From positions 6,519,001 through 6,583,000 of the forward strand of contig NZ_CP121354.1 of assembly GCF_029674545.1 (NCBI RefSeq): a stretch of 64,000 bases of DNA, given 5' to 3'. Numbering within the stretch: position 1 is the first letter of the stretch; each line of letters starts with the position of its first letter. The DNA comes from Mesorhizobium sp. WSM4904. GTDB taxonomy: Bacteria > Pseudomonadota > Alphaproteobacteria > Rhizobiales > Rhizobiaceae. The notes under the pieces were generated by a model. It was not told where the DNA came from and ran no database searches. It worked only from the letters and a program-made list of their open reading frames with translations. The position numbers were made by a program, and so were the translations under genes. Below, in pieces: positions 15,806 to 25,097 of the stretch.

Positions 15806-16570
15806 ATGACACGCAAGCCAGCACGACAGCTTCCCGACCTCCCGCGACAACCGATCGCCGGCAAAGTCAGCCTCAACCGCGCGCTGTCGAAGCTCGGGTT
15901 CTGCTCGCGCAAGCAGGCCGAGCTGATGATCGCCGAGGGGCGCGTGCGCGTTGCCGGCAAGGTGGCGCGCGACCCGTCGCTGCGCGTCGATCCGGAGCGT
16001 GACCGCATCACAGTCGACGGCACGCAGATCGCCGCGGAGCGAAAAGTCTATCTGATGCTCAACAAGCCACGCGGGCTGGTCACCACGCGCGACGATCCCG
16101 AGGGCCGCGGCACCGTCTATGACTGCCTTGCCGATCTCGACCTGCCCTTCGTGTCGCCGGTCGGTCGTCTCGACAAAGCGAGCGAAGGTCTGCTTTTGAT
16201 GACCAACGACACGCGCTGGGCGAACGCACTGCTCGACCCGGCGTCGCATGTCGCGAAGACCTATCACGTGCAGATCGCTTCCGCCCCTGACGAGACGATG
16301 CTCGAGCGGTTCCGCCAAGGCGCTGTCGTCGATGGCGAGTTGCTGACGGCAAGCTCGATCGGGCTCTTGCGCAGCGGCGGGCGCACGGCTTGGCTGGAAA
16401 TCGTGCTCGACGAAGGCCGCAACCGCCAGATCCGCCGCCTGCTCGGCGCCTTCGACATCGAGGTGCTCAGGCTGGTCAGGGTGGCGATCGGGCGACTGCA
16501 GCTCGGCGATCTCGCGAAAAGCAAGGCGCGGCATTTGACGGCCGAAGAGCTGGTGATGGTCAGAGTCTAG
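15806..16570 (+). CDS. RsuA/RluB-family rRNA pseudouridine synthase
   Basis: Protein of 254 residues. An N-terminal S4 RNA-binding domain (about 20-65, VSLNRALSKLGFCSRKQAEL) is followed by a pseudouridine synthase domain. The catalytic aspartate is Asp123 in GRLDKASEGLL, with the family motifs LNKPRG at 86-91 and EGRNRQIRR near the C-terminus. Such enzymes modify one uridine of 16S or 23S rRNA; S4-containing members include RsuA, RluB and RluF, which cannot be separated by eye. It stands alone between the divergent siderophore genes and the convergent phosphatase gene. Confidence 0.88.
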   Translation: MTRKPARQLPDLPRQPIAGKVSLNRALSKLGFCSRKQAELMIAEGRVRVAGKVARDPSLRVDPERDRITVDGTQIAAERKVYLMLNKPRGLVTTRDDPEGRGTVYDCLADLDLPFVSPVGRLDKASEGLLLMTNDTRWANALLDPASHVAKTYHVQIASAPDETMLERFRQGAVVDGELLTASSIGLLRSGGRTAWLEIVLDEGRNRQIRRLLGAFDIEVLRLVRVAIGRLQLGDLAKSKARHLTAEELVMVRV

Positions 16571-16790
16571 CCGAAACGTCTCAGCTTCGTCATCCACGGG
16601 CGGAGCGGGAGCGAAGCGGACGCGCAGACCCGAGAATCCATTCCGTAACCTCGCGCAAGGGGTAAGGACGGTGCAAGACAGGGGTCGTCCTGCATCGCTG
16701 CAACGCTCATAGGCAACGGAATGGATCCTCGGGTCTGCGCCGCGTCGCTTCGCTCCTTGCTCCGCCCGTGGATGACGAAAAGCGTTTCGG
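16571..16790. repeat. Family C long inverted repeat, copy C1
   Basis: The two arms, about 16571-16652 and 16716-16790, are imperfect reverse complements of each other and could form a hairpin with a stem of roughly 70 bp. They share GCGGAGC, GCGAAGCG and GATCC/GAATCC-containing blocks with copy C2 at 40419. The element fills the gap between two convergent genes, beginning at the end of the pseudouridine synthase gene. Confidence 0.75.
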
Positions 16791-16828
16791 CCAACCGCCA
16801 ACAAGGTCGATCTGCTACAAAGCCCGGA

Positions 16829-17410
16829 CTATCTCTGGTTCCACCGCCGGATCACCGGCTCGGTCAGATCGTGCTCGTAGCCGAGAATGCTGAGGCTTGC
16901 GGTGTCGAGCACGAAATGGGCGCCGCCCTGAGGCAGCAGGCCGATCCAGCGCGCCGCAAGCACGCGCAGGAAATGCGAGCTCGAGAAGATGAGCACATTG
17001 CCGGCAACGGTGCGAGCCTCGGCGATGATCGCATCGGCCCTGGCGCCGACATCGGCGGCCGCCTCACCATTAGGGCAGCCGTCGCGAAACAATTGCCAGC
17101 CGGGACGTCCGGCAAGGATCTCCTTGGTCGTCACGCCTTCATAGGCGCCGTAGTCCCATTCCTGCAGGTCGGCCTTCTTCTCGGCACGCTCGCCGAAGCC
17201 GGCGAGCCGGCAGGTGTCGAAGGCGCGTTGCGACGGGCTCGACCAGACCACCTGGAAGGTCTGGTCCTTGAGACGATGGGCGACACCGCGTGCGGCCTCT
17301 TCGCCCTTCGCGGTCAGCGGAATGTCGGTGCGGCCGGTGTGCCTGCCGGACGCGCTCCATTCCGTCTCGCCATGGCGGACAAGGTAGATCTCGGGAAACG
17401 CGCTGCTCAT
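16829..17410 (-). CDS. Histidine phosphatase family protein (phosphoglycerate-mutase-like)
   Basis: Protein of 193 residues with the phosphohistidine motif RHGE at 12-15 (His13 nucleophile), a TGRTDIPLT block, the general-acid Glu84 and the second catalytic histidine His146 (SSSHFLRV). Length and motifs fit the small bacterial phosphatases of this branch (CobC/GpmB-like) better than glycolytic mutases. The substrate is unknown. It lies downstream of dctA on the same strand, but a terminator at 17476-17514 separates them, so it is probably transcribed separately. Confidence 0.85.
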   Translation of the reverse strand: MSSAFPEIYLVRHGETEWSASGRHTGRTDIPLTAKGEEAARGVAHRLKDQTFQVVWSSPSQRAFDTCRLAGFGERAEKKADLQEWDYGAYEGVTTKEILAGRPGWQLFRDGCPNGEAAADVGARADAIIAEARTVAGNVLIFSSSHFLRVLAARWIGLLPQGGAHFVLDTASLSILGYEHDLTEPVIRRWNQR

Positions 17411-17475
17411 CCGCCGCCCTCGCGGTTCAATCTTGTGCCGGCGGCACCGGCCCGCGCCACCCTATGCGGCACGCG

Positions 17476-17514
17476 GCAAAAAGAACAGGCCGCGACGGAA
17501 GCCGCGGCCTGTTC
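17476..17514 (-). terminator. Rho-independent terminator downstream of dctA
   Basis: A perfect 12-bp stem, GAACAGGCCGCG at 17483-17494 and its complement at 17503-17514, is followed on the minus strand by TTTTT (17478-17482). This is a good intrinsic terminator for dctA, whose stop codon is at 17598. Confidence 0.8.
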
Positions 17515-17540
17515 ATGCGCAGGGAGGATGCCTCTTTGCT

Positions 17541-17590
17541 TGCGCAATTCCGGACGGAAAACCGTTGGACACTTTTCCTGGAATTGCTCC
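17541..17590 (-). repeat. Family A intergenic repeat, partial copy A4
   Basis: About 50 bp from GCGCAATTCCGG to GGAATTGCTCC, equal to the gene-proximal hairpin of family A; the distal hairpin is missing. The conserved end lies 7 bp from the dctA stop codon, in the same orientation relative to the gene as the other copies. Confidence 0.75.
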
Positions 17591-17597
17591 GGTTGGA

Positions 17598-18932
17598 TCA
17601 GGCTGGCTGGAGACCGCCTGAGAGCGCAAGGTCTGCTTCTTCCGGCAGCTGGCCGGCCATGGCGGCGGCGAACTGCTTCTGGTCGAGCTCGCCTTCCCAG
17701 CGCGCCACGACGATGGTCGCAACCGCGTTGCCGACGAAGTTGGTCAGCGCGCGGCATTCCGACATGAAGCGGTCGACGCCGAGGATCAGCGCCATGCCGG
17801 CGACCGGCACCGAAGGCACGACCGACAGCGTGGCGGCCAAGGTGATGAAGCCGGCGCCGGTGATGCCGGCGGCGCCCTTGGAGCTCAGCATGGCGACCAG
17901 CAGCAGCAGGATCTGATCGCCGAAGGTGAGCGGCGTGTCGGTCGCCTGGGCGATGAAGAGCGCGGCCAGCGTCATGTAGATGTTGGTGCCGTCGAGGTTG
18001 AAGGAATAGCCGGTCGGGATGACAAGACCGACCACCGAGCGATTGCAACCGGCGCGTTCCATCTTGGCCATCAGGCCGGGAAGCGCCGCCTCGGATGACG
18101 AGGTGCCAAGCACCAGGAGCAACTCTTCCTTGATGTAGCGGATCAGCGCCAGGATCGAGAAGCCGTTCCACCATGCGACGGCGCCGAGAACGACGAGCAC
18201 GAAGAGCAGCGACGTCAGGTAGAAGGTGCCGATCAGGAAAGCGAGGTTGGCGATCGTGCCGATGCCGTATTTGCCGACGGTGAAGGCCATGGCGCCGAAG
18301 GCGCCGATGGGCGCGGCCTTCATCAGGATGGCGACGAGGCGGAAGATCGGCGCGGTGAGCGCCTGCAGGAAGTCGACGACCGGGCGGCCGCGCTCGCCGA
18401 CGAGGGCCAGCGCCACGCCGAACAGCACCGAGAAGAACAGCACCTGCAGGATATCGCCCTGCGCGAAGGCGCCGGTGATGGTGTCGGGGATGATGTTCAT
18501 CAGGAAGCCGACGATGGTGGTGTCATGCGCCTTCTCGGTGAAGGTCGCCACCTTCGAGGGGTCGAGCGTCGCCGGATTGATATGCATGCCAGCGCCGGGC
18601 TGGATGACGTTGGAGACGACCAGGCCGACGATGAGCGCCAGCGTCGAGAAGACGAGGAAATAGATCATCGCCTTGCCGGCGACGCGGCCAACCTTGTGCA
18701 AATCGGAGACGCCGGCGATGCCGGTCGCGACCGTGAGGAAGATCACCGGCGCGATCACCATCTTGACCAGCTTGATGAAGGCATCGCCGAGCGGCTTCAG
18801 CGAGGCGCCGATGTCGGGATAGAAATGGCCGAGCAGGATGCCGGCGGCGATCGCCGCCAGGACCTGCACATAGAGATGCCGGTAAAAGGGAACCTTGCCG
18901 CGCGGCTCGGCGGCAGCGATAGCTGTCTGCAT
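17598..18932 (-). CDS. dctA: C4-dicarboxylate:cation symporter DctA
   Basis: Inner-membrane transporter of 444 residues in the DAACS family, with about eight or nine hydrophobic segments. The signature [10 protein letters not shown] (serine-rich hairpin) and [10 protein letters not shown] motifs are intact. It imports succinate, malate and fumarate; in rhizobia it is essential for fuelling nitrogen-fixing bacteroids. The ATG follows a GGAGG site. It is divergent from dctBD and preceded by a consensus sigma-54 promoter (19020-19034) and two upstream activator sites, so expression should require DctD and RpoN. Confidence 0.95.
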   Translation of the reverse strand: MQTAIAAAEPRGKVPFYRHLYVQVLAAIAAGILLGHFYPDIGASLKPLGDAFIKLVKMVIAPVIFLTVATGIAGVSDLHKVGRVAGKAMIYFLVFSTLALIVGLVVSNVIQPGAGMHINPATLDPSKVATFTEKAHDTTIVGFLMNIIPDTITGAFAQGDILQVLFFSVLFGVALALVGERGRPVVDFLQALTAPIFRLVAILMKAAPIGAFGAMAFTVGKYGIGTIANLAFLIGTFYLTSLLFVLVVLGAVAWWNGFSILALIRYIKEELLLVLGTSSSEAALPGLMAKMERAGCNRSVVGLVIPTGYSFNLDGTNIYMTLAALFIAQATDTPLTFGDQILLLLVAMLSSKGAAGITGAGFITLAATLSVVPSVPVAGMALILGVDRFMSECRALTNFVGNAVATIVVARWEGELDQKQFAAAMAGQLPEEADLALSGGLQPA

Positions 18933-19019
18933 CGTATCCTCCGTTCAGCCCCGATCGAAACGCTCGACCTCCCTGGGGCAGTTGACCTCCACAGCCTCAC
19001 GGCTGCTGCGGATGCAGCT

Positions 19020-19034
19020 GCAACAGGCGTGCCA
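19020..19034 (-). promoter_or_regulatory. Sigma-54 (-24/-12) promoter of dctA
   Basis: Read on the minus strand the sequence is TGGCACGCCTGTTGC followed by A, a perfect match to the RpoN consensus TGGCACG-N4-TTGCA. Transcription should start near 19008, giving a dctA leader of about 75 bases. Confidence 0.9.
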
Positions 19035-19110
19035 AATTCCGTTTCGACGCGCCCGATATTGATTTTGTTCACCTTTTTCGATCGAACGACCCTCAATTCC
19101 GAGAGCCTCG

Positions 19111-19161
19111 TGCGGCTATCCGCATAGGTTGAATTGTGCTTTGTGCGAAATCATGCACAAA
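19111..19161 (-). promoter_or_regulatory. Tandem DctD upstream activator sites
   Basis: There are two inverted repeats: TGCGG-N4-CCGCA at 19111-19124 and TTTGTGC-N8-GCACAAA at 19140-19161. Their centres are 33 bp apart, about three helical turns, and lie roughly 110-140 bp upstream of the predicted dctA start. Paired DctD sites at this position are known in other rhizobia. The second site overlaps candidate dctB start codons, so DctD binding could also affect dctBD. Confidence 0.65.
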
Positions 19162-21033
19162 TGCGGCATGCTGCAACGCCCCGCCGCTGCCGTCGCCTCG
19201 ACGCCCGAACTGCTCGCAAGGCGGGCGCGGCGCGCCTGGCTGCTGTTTGCGGCGGTGGCGCTTCTCATCGTGCTGGCGGCGCTCTACGGCGCGGGCCTCT
19301 ACGGACGCTCGACCGAGATCGAGACTTTGGCCGCGCAAGGACGCACCGATGCCAATCTCAAGGTCGCGCTGCTGCGCGCGGTGCTGGAAAATCCACGTGC
19401 CTTGCCGCTGCTTCTGTCCGAAGACCAGCAGGTGCATGACGCGCTCACCGAGCGCAGCTCGGCCGCGATCGATGTGCTCAACCGCAAACTCGAAGGGCTG
19501 GTGTCCGGCACCAAGGCCTCGGTGCTCTATGTCACCGGCACGGACGGGCTGGCGATCGCCTCCAGCAACTGGCGCGAGCCGGTGAGCTTCGTCGGCAACG
19601 ACTACGGTTTTCGTGCTTATTTCTCTGGTGCGATGCAATCCGGAACCGCCGAATATTTCGCGCTAGGCAATACCAGCAAGCGCCCGGGCCTCTATATTTC
19701 GCGCCGGGTCGGAAGCGCCGCCGCGCCGCTCGGCGTCGTCGTGGTCAAGATGGAGTTCGGCCAGCTCGAGGCCGACTGGCACGAGGCAAGCCGCCCCGCC
19801 TATGTCAGCGACGAGCACGGCGTGGTGCTGATCACCAGCGTGCCCTCCTGGCGCTTCATGACGACGGCGCCGCTCGGCCAGCCGGCGCTGGCCGATATCC
19901 GCGCCAGCCAGCAGTTCGGCGAGGCGCCGCTGGTGCCCTTGCCTATCACGAGGCCGCAACCGCTCAGCGCCGATGTCGCGCTGGTCCACGCCATCACGCC
20001 TGGCGGCAGCGACGCGGAGTATCTGCGGCTGTCCACGGCCGTGCCCTCGACGCCGTGGCGGCTCGACTATCTCGTTCCGGCGGAGGCGCCCGTCGCCTCG
20101 GCCCAGCGCGAAATGCGCTTGCTTGCGCTCGGCGTCCTCGTCCCGCTCCTCGCCTTGGCCGCCTATCTTTTGTGGCGCCGGCAATCTGCCCAGATGCGGA
20201 TCGCCGCGGAACAGGCGGCACGCGCCGAGCTCGAGCGCCGCGTCGTCGAGCGCACACAGGACCTCAGCCTCGCGCGCGACCGGCTGCAGGCCGAGATCGC
20301 CGATCATCGCAGCACCGAAGCCAAGCTGCAGGTGATGCAGCAGGAGCTGGTGCAGGCCAACCGGCTTGCGACCCTTGGCCAGGTTGCCGCGGGCGTCGCG
20401 CATGAGATCAATCAGCCGGTGGCGACGATCCGCGCCTATGCCGACAATGCGCGTGTCTTCCTGGAGCGCAAGCAGACGGCGCCGGCGGAAGAGAATCTCG
20501 GCGCCATCGCCGCGCTGACCGAGCGCATCGGAACCATCACCGAGGAGCTGAAAGCCTTCGCCCGCAAAGGCCGCACGGCGGCCGAGCCGGTCGAACTGCG
20601 CAGCGTCATCGAGGGCGCGGTCGTGCTGCTCAGGAGCCGTTTTGCCGGGCGGCTGGACGCGCTGTCGATCACGCTGCCGCCGCGGACGCTGAAAGTAATG
20701 GGCAATCGGCTGCGGCTGGAGCAAGTGTTGATCAACCTGTTCCAGAACGCTCTGGAAGCGCTCGAAGGCCGCGACGACGCGCGGGTTGAAGTGTCCGCTT
20801 CGGAAACGTCCGGCGAGGTGGCGCTGGTGGTGTCGGACAACGGGCCGGGCATCCCGACGGCGATCCTGAAGTCGCTGTTCACGCCCTTCAACACCTCGAA
20901 GGAAAAGGGGATTGGCCTCGGCCTTGTCATCTCCAAGGATATCGTCGCCGACTATGGCGGACGCATCGAGGTGGCGAGCAGCGGCAGCGGCACCCGCTTC
21001 ACAATCCATCTCTCGAAGGCTGGCCCGACATGA
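19153..21033 (+). CDS. dctB: C4-dicarboxylate sensor histidine kinase DctB
   Basis: Membrane sensor kinase of about 626 residues. The first transmembrane helix is near residues 28-46, then a periplasmic double-PAS-like sensor region to about 320, a second helix ([19 protein letters not shown]), a coiled-coil linker and the kinase core. His417 in VAHEINQP is the phospho-site, with N box ([10 protein letters not shown]), DNGPGIP and [12 protein letters not shown]-binding motifs. It senses periplasmic dicarboxylates and phosphorylates DctD. The start is uncertain: TTG 19129, ATG 19153 and ATG 19168 are all possible and none has a clear ribosome binding site. The 3' end overlaps dctD by 4 bp. Confidence 0.92.
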   Translation: MHKCGMLQRPAAAVASTPELLARRARRAWLLFAAVALLIVLAALYGAGLYGRSTEIETLAAQGRTDANLKVALLRAVLENPRALPLLLSEDQQVHDALTERSSAAIDVLNRKLEGLVSGTKASVLYVTGTDGLAIASSNWREPVSFVGNDYGFRAYFSGAMQSGTAEYFALGNTSKRPGLYISRRVGSAAAPLGVVVVKMEFGQLEADWHEASRPAYVSDEHGVVLITSVPSWRFMTTAPLGQPALADIRASQQFGEAPLVPLPITRPQPLSADVALVHAITPGGSDAEYLRLSTAVPSTPWRLDYLVPAEAPVASAQREMRLLALGVLVPLLALAAYLLWRRQSAQMRIAAEQAARAELERRVVERTQDLSLARDRLQAEIADHRSTEAKLQVMQQELVQANRLATLGQVAAGVAHEINQPVATIRAYADNARVFLERKQTAPAEENLGAIAALTERIGTITEELKAFARKGRTAAEPVELRSVIEGAVVLLRSRFAGRLDALSITLPPRTLKVMGNRLRLEQVLINLFQNALEALEGRDDARVEVSASETSGEVALVVSDNGPGIPTAILKSLFTPFNTSKEKGIGLGLVISKDIVADYGGRIEVASSGSGTRFTIHLSKAGPT

Positions 21034-22379
21034 CAGACGGCAATCCGGTCATCCTGATCGATGACGACGGCGATCTCCTGAAGGCGACGAAGCAGACGCT
21101 GGAACTCGCCGGTTTTGCCGTCTCGGCCTTCTCCTCGGCAAGCGAGGCACTTGCCGGCCTCGATACCGGCTTTGCCGGCGTCGTGGTGTCCGACATCCGC
21201 ATGCCCGAAATGGATGGCCTGCAGCTCTTCGACCGTGTGGTCGACCTCGATCCGGATATCCCCGTCATCCTCGTCACCGGCCATGGCGACATCGCCATGG
21301 CGGTCAAGGCGATCAAGGATGGCGCCTATGATTTCATCACCAAGCCCTTCGCCGCCGACCGGCTGGCGCAAAGTGTATGGCGCGCGGCGGAGAAGCGCCG
21401 CCTGGTGATGGAAAACCGCGCCTTGCGCGAGGCGGCCGAGCAGGCGCAGGACGGATTGCCGCTGATCGGCCAGACGCCGGCGATGGAGCGGCTGCGCCGC
21501 ACTCTGAGGCAGATCGCCGACACCGATGTCGACGTGCTGGTGACCGGCGAGACCGGCTCCGGCAAGGAGGTGGTGGCGAACCTGCTGCATCGCTGGAGCC
21601 GCCGCGCCAAGGGCAATTTCGTCGCGCTCAATTGCGGCACGCTGCCGGAGACCGTGATCGAAAGCGAATTGTTCGGCCATGAGGCCGGCGCCTTTACCGG
21701 CGCGCAGAAGAAGCGTGTCGGCCGCATCGAGCATTCGAGCGGCGGCACGCTGTTTCTCGACGAGATCGAGAGCATGCCGCCTTCGACGCAGGTGCAGATG
21801 CTGCGCGTGCTGGAAATGCGCGAGGTGACGCCGCTCGGCACCAACGAGGTCCGGCCGGTCGACCTGCGCGTCGTTGCCGCTGCCAAGGTCGATCTCGGCG
21901 ATCCAGGCCAGCGCAGCGCCTTCCGCGAGGACCTCTACTATCGGCTCAATGTCGTGACGCTCTCGATCCCGCCACTGCGCGAGCGCCGGGACGACGTGCC
22001 GCTTTTGTTCGGCTATTTCGCGGAGCGCGCCGCGGCCCGCTTTCACCGCCCGGTGCCCGCGGCGCCGGCTGCCGTCCAGCATCATCTTAGGGAACATGAT
22101 TGGCCGGGCAATGTCCGTGAGCTCGCCCATTTCGCCGAGCGCTTCGTGCTCGGATTGGAGGAGATCGACGGCAGCCCTTCCCCTCAGCCGAGCGATTCGG
22201 ACGCCGCCATGCCCTTGCCGGAACGGCTCGAACGCTACGAGGCCGAGATCATCCGCGAGACACTTGGTCGCAACGACGGCGACGTCCGGCGCACGATCGA
22301 GGCACTCGGCATCCCGCGCAAGACCTTCTACGACAAGCTGCAGCGGCACGGCATCGTGCGCAGCGATTTTTCCAGATAG
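21030..22379 (+). CDS. dctD: Sigma-54-dependent response regulator DctD
   Basis: NtrC-type activator of 449 residues. The receiver domain has Asp55 as phospho-acceptor and Lys105. The AAA+ domain has Walker A GETGSGKE at 173-180, the sigma-54-contacting GAFTGA loop at 220-225 and Walker B TLFLDEI at 240-246. A Fis-type helix-turn-helix ([18 protein letters not shown]) ends the protein. Phosphorylated by DctB, it activates the dctA promoter from the tandem sites at 19111-19161. Coupled to dctB by an ATGA overlap. Confidence 0.95.
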   Translation: MTDGNPVILIDDDGDLLKATKQTLELAGFAVSAFSSASEALAGLDTGFAGVVVSDIRMPEMDGLQLFDRVVDLDPDIPVILVTGHGDIAMAVKAIKDGAYDFITKPFAADRLAQSVWRAAEKRRLVMENRALREAAEQAQDGLPLIGQTPAMERLRRTLRQIADTDVDVLVTGETGSGKEVVANLLHRWSRRAKGNFVALNCGTLPETVIESELFGHEAGAFTGAQKKRVGRIEHSSGGTLFLDEIESMPPSTQVQMLRVLEMREVTPLGTNEVRPVDLRVVAAAKVDLGDPGQRSAFREDLYYRLNVVTLSIPPLRERRDDVPLLFGYFAERAAARFHRPVPAAPAAVQHHLREHDWPGNVRELAHFAERFVLGLEEIDGSPSPQPSDSDAAMPLPERLERYEAEIIRETLGRNDGDVRRTIEALGIPRKTFYDKLQRHGIVRSDFSR

Positions 22380-22537
22380 ATCAAGCTTGTGGAACCCGAT
22401 CGAACCCCAGACCGTTGAGCCTGTCCAGGAAACCGTGGCACGTTGGCACCAGCCGTACGGCGAACGCATGACCGCGATGGCGTTGCCGGTTGCCATTGGC
22501 AAGCGTTGATGGTTTGTTGCCGCTCAGCGGAGAACGA

Positions 22538-22885
22538 ATGATGCGCGAATCCCTCGGTCAAGACGAATACGGCTCGGCCAGCCCCTTCGATCCGGACGAT
22601 CTGCCGAATCTCAACGCCATGGGGCCGGCGATGGGCAGCGGCAACGATTTCGAGAAATACGCCGTTGCCGTCATCATCGTGTTCGGCGCGCTGATCATCG
22701 GCGGGCTGATGGCCGCCTCCATGACCTTCGGCCACCGCAACGGCTTCCTGTTCGCGCTCGGCGGCGCCACTTCGGCCTGGATTTCGGGCAATGCGCTGCT
22801 GCTCGACCGGCCGCGCATCTATGCGCTGTTCGTCGGCATCGCCGCCGTGCTGCTGATCGCCTCGACCATCACGCTCGTGGCTTAA
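22538..22885 (+). CDS. Small hypothetical membrane protein
   Basis: Protein of 115 residues with an acidic N-terminus (SPFDPDDLPNLNAMG) and three likely membrane helices, near residues 40-63, 68-88 and 93-114. The ATG at 22538 has a GCGGAGA ribosome site; a TTG at 22490 would add 16 residues without a site. It lies 158 bp after dctD and may be expressed separately. Repeat A2 begins directly downstream. No family is recognised. Confidence 0.7.
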   Translation: MMRESLGQDEYGSASPFDPDDLPNLNAMGPAMGSGNDFEKYAVAVIIVFGALIIGGLMAASMTFGHRNGFLFALGGATSAWISGNALLLDRPRIYALFVGIAAVLLIASTITLVA

Positions 22886-22894
22886 GACATCAGC

Positions 22895-22992
22895 CTAGTG
22901 CGTTTCACGGAAACGGCGAACCGCTCTATCTCTTTGTTCTGACGCAATTCCGAACGGAAAACCGTTACGCACTTTTCCTGGAATTGCTCTAA
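22895..22992 (-). repeat. Family A intergenic repeat, copy A2
   Basis: 98-bp copy from CTAGTGCG to GCTCTAA. Its conserved end overlaps the end of ggt: the TAG stop codon (complement of 22989-22991) lies within the repeat terminus. Confidence 0.8.
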
Positions 22993-24728
22993 TAGCCCAG
23001 CGCCTCGCCGGAAGCGGCGCGGCTGTCGATGGCGCCGTTGTAGCGGGCGCCGCCGCCCTTCTCGATTTCGCCCAAGCTCTTGCCGCCAACCAATATGCCG
23101 GCCGCCTGCCCCCATGTCTGGTCGCTGAGATCGAGATGGTAACCCATGCCGGCAAGCAGCCTTTCGGTGTCGGGCGAAAGCCCGAAAGGCTCGACATAGA
23201 CGGTGTCGGGCAGCCATTGATGGTGGATGCGCGGCGCGTCGATCGCCTCCTGGATGTTCATGCCGTGATCGATGACGTTGACGATCGCCTCCAGCGTGAT
23301 GGTGATGATGCGCGAGCCGCCCGGGCTGCCGATGACCATGAACGGCTTGCCGTCCTTGGTCACGATCGTCGGGCTCATCGAGGATAAAGGCGTCTTCTTC
23401 GGCTGGATGGCGTTGGCCTCGCCCTGGACCAGGCCGTAGAGGTTGGGTACGCCGGGCTTCTGGGTGAAATCGTCCATCTCGTTGTTGAGCAGGATGCCGG
23501 TGCCGTCGGCGACGACGCCGGCGCCGAAGGAGCCGTTGAGCGTATAGGTGACCGCGACCGCGTTGCCGTCCTTGTCGATGATCGAATAATGCGTCGTTTC
23601 CTTGCTCTCGCCGAATCCCTTCGGCATCAGGTCCTTCGACACGCCGGCGCGGAAGGGATCGATCTTGCCGCGGATCTCCTTGGCGTAGCCCTTGTCGAGC
23701 AGCTTCGAGACCGGATTGTCGACGAAATCCGGATCGCCCAGCGCCGAGTTGCGGTCGACATAGGCATGGCGCATGGCCTCCACCATGACATGGACGGTCT
23801 CGGCCGACCCTGCCCCAAGATAGGAGAGCGGGTAACCTTCCAGGATGTTGAGTATCTCGCAGATGATGAGACCGCCGGAGCTCGGCGGCGGCGAGGAAAT
23901 GATCTCGTAGCCGCGGTAGGAACAGGTCACGGGTTTCAGCTCGCGCACCGCATATTGCTCGAAATCGCCCTTGGCGAGGACGCCGCCCTTGGCGCCGCTC
24001 GCCTTGACGATCGCATCGGCAATGGCGCCCTTGTAGAAGGCGTCTGGCCCTTTTTCCGAGATCGCCGAAAGCGAGGCGGCGAGGTCCGGCTGGGTGAGCC
24101 GCTCGCCGATCCCGTAGGGCTTGCCGTCGGGCTTGAGGAAGATTGCGGCCGCCGCCGGATCCTTGGCCAGCCGGGCGGCGCTGCCGGCGAAGGAAGCCGC
24201 GTCGCCCTGGTCGAGGACGAAGCCGTCCTTGGCGTAGGCAATCGCCGGCGCCATCAGATCCTGCCTGGGCAAGGTTCCGTATTTCCCGCGCGCCATCTCG
24301 AAGCCGGCGACCGAGCCCGGCACGCCGACAGCCAGATAGCCGTCGAGGCTGGCGCCTTTTATCGGCTTGCCGTCCTTGTCGAGATACATGGTCCTGGTTG
24401 CGGCAAGCGGGGCGCGCTCGCGGAAGTCGATGAAGGTCGAGCGGCCGTCCTTCAACCGGATGGTCATGAAACCGCCGCCGCCGATATTGCCGGCGCTGGG
24501 ATAGACGACGGCCAAAGCATAGCCGACCGCGACAGCGGCATCGACGGCGTTGCCGCCCTTCTTCAGCACCTCGACACCGACTTCGGTGGCGAGGTGCTGG
24601 GCGGTCACCACCATGCCGTGCTCGCCCTTGGCCGGGGCGGGCGAGGCAGCGAAGAGGGTCGTTGTCGCGGTTAAGGTGAGAGTGAACGAGAGGCTGACGG
24701 CGATCAGCGTCCGGCGGGTGAGATGCAT
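22989..24728 (-). CDS. ggt: Gamma-glutamyltransferase
   Basis: Periplasmic enzyme of 579 residues that hydrolyses or transfers the gamma-glutamyl group of glutathione and related compounds. The signal peptide is about 1-27. The autoprocessing site is visible as ETTHYSIIDKDGNAV, with Thr378 as the predicted new N-terminal nucleophile after cleavage into large and small subunits. The SSGG-type oxyanion region appears as PPSSGGLI near 281-288, and GSPGGSRI follows in the small subunit. It is a single gene. Its last codon and stop lie at the terminus of repeat A2, which may have altered the natural C-terminus. Confidence 0.93.
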   Translation of the reverse strand: MHLTRRTLIAVSLSFTLTLTATTTLFAASPAPAKGEHGMVVTAQHLATEVGVEVLKKGGNAVDAAVAVGYALAVVYPSAGNIGGGGFMTIRLKDGRSTFIDFRERAPLAATRTMYLDKDGKPIKGASLDGYLAVGVPGSVAGFEMARGKYGTLPRQDLMAPAIAYAKDGFVLDQGDAASFAGSAARLAKDPAAAAIFLKPDGKPYGIGERLTQPDLAASLSAISEKGPDAFYKGAIADAIVKASGAKGGVLAKGDFEQYAVRELKPVTCSYRGYEIISSPPPSSGGLIICEILNILEGYPLSYLGAGSAETVHVMVEAMRHAYVDRNSALGDPDFVDNPVSKLLDKGYAKEIRGKIDPFRAGVSKDLMPKGFGESKETTHYSIIDKDGNAVAVTYTLNGSFGAGVVADGTGILLNNEMDDFTQKPGVPNLYGLVQGEANAIQPKKTPLSSMSPTIVTKDGKPFMVIGSPGGSRIITITLEAIVNVIDHGMNIQEAIDAPRIHHQWLPDTVYVEPFGLSPDTERLLAGMGYHLDLSDQTWGQAAGILVGGKSLGEIEKGGGARYNGAIDSRAASGEALGY

Positions 24729-24870
24729 GGCGGGGCTCCGGAGGCGTGGGGACGTCTAGGAAAGACTTTCGGAGCGCGTTAGTCCAATAACAATTGAAGT
24801 AGTCTGAGAGGGACCCTCATTCGGCCCCTGCTTCGGTCGCTGTCCGAAGGATCGGAAAGTATCCGAGGTC

Positions 24871-25055
24871 GGCGCCGCCCCTCATCGCCCTGCCGGGCAC
24901 TTCTCCCCGTATAGTGACGGGGAGAAGGGGCGCTCTCATCGGTGATTTCGCTAATCGTCGGCGCAGCAGAACAGGCGCCGAGGTCGCGGGCAGCCCCCTT
25001 CTCCCCGTGCACGGGGAGAAGGTGCCGGCAGGCGGATGAGGGGCAGCGCCGACGC
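24871..25055. repeat. Family B REP-like palindromic repeat, copy B1
   Basis: Composite inverted repeat: a left unit with ATAGTGACGGGGAGAAG and a right unit reading ACGGGGAGAAGGTGCCGGC in the opposite sense, each with its own small CTCCCCGT/ACGGGGAG hairpin. It occupies most of the 369-bp gap between ggt and rhaI. The remaining 24729-24870 stretch shows nothing recognisable. Confidence 0.75.
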
Positions 25056-25097
25056 CGACAGTTATCGAGGTCTAGTGAAGCGATCCTCGATTCGGTT

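Noticed and set aside
19663..22502. Minus-strand open frames opposite dctB and dctD
   Set aside because: Antisense shadows; the plus-strand genes have complete kinase and AAA+ motifs.
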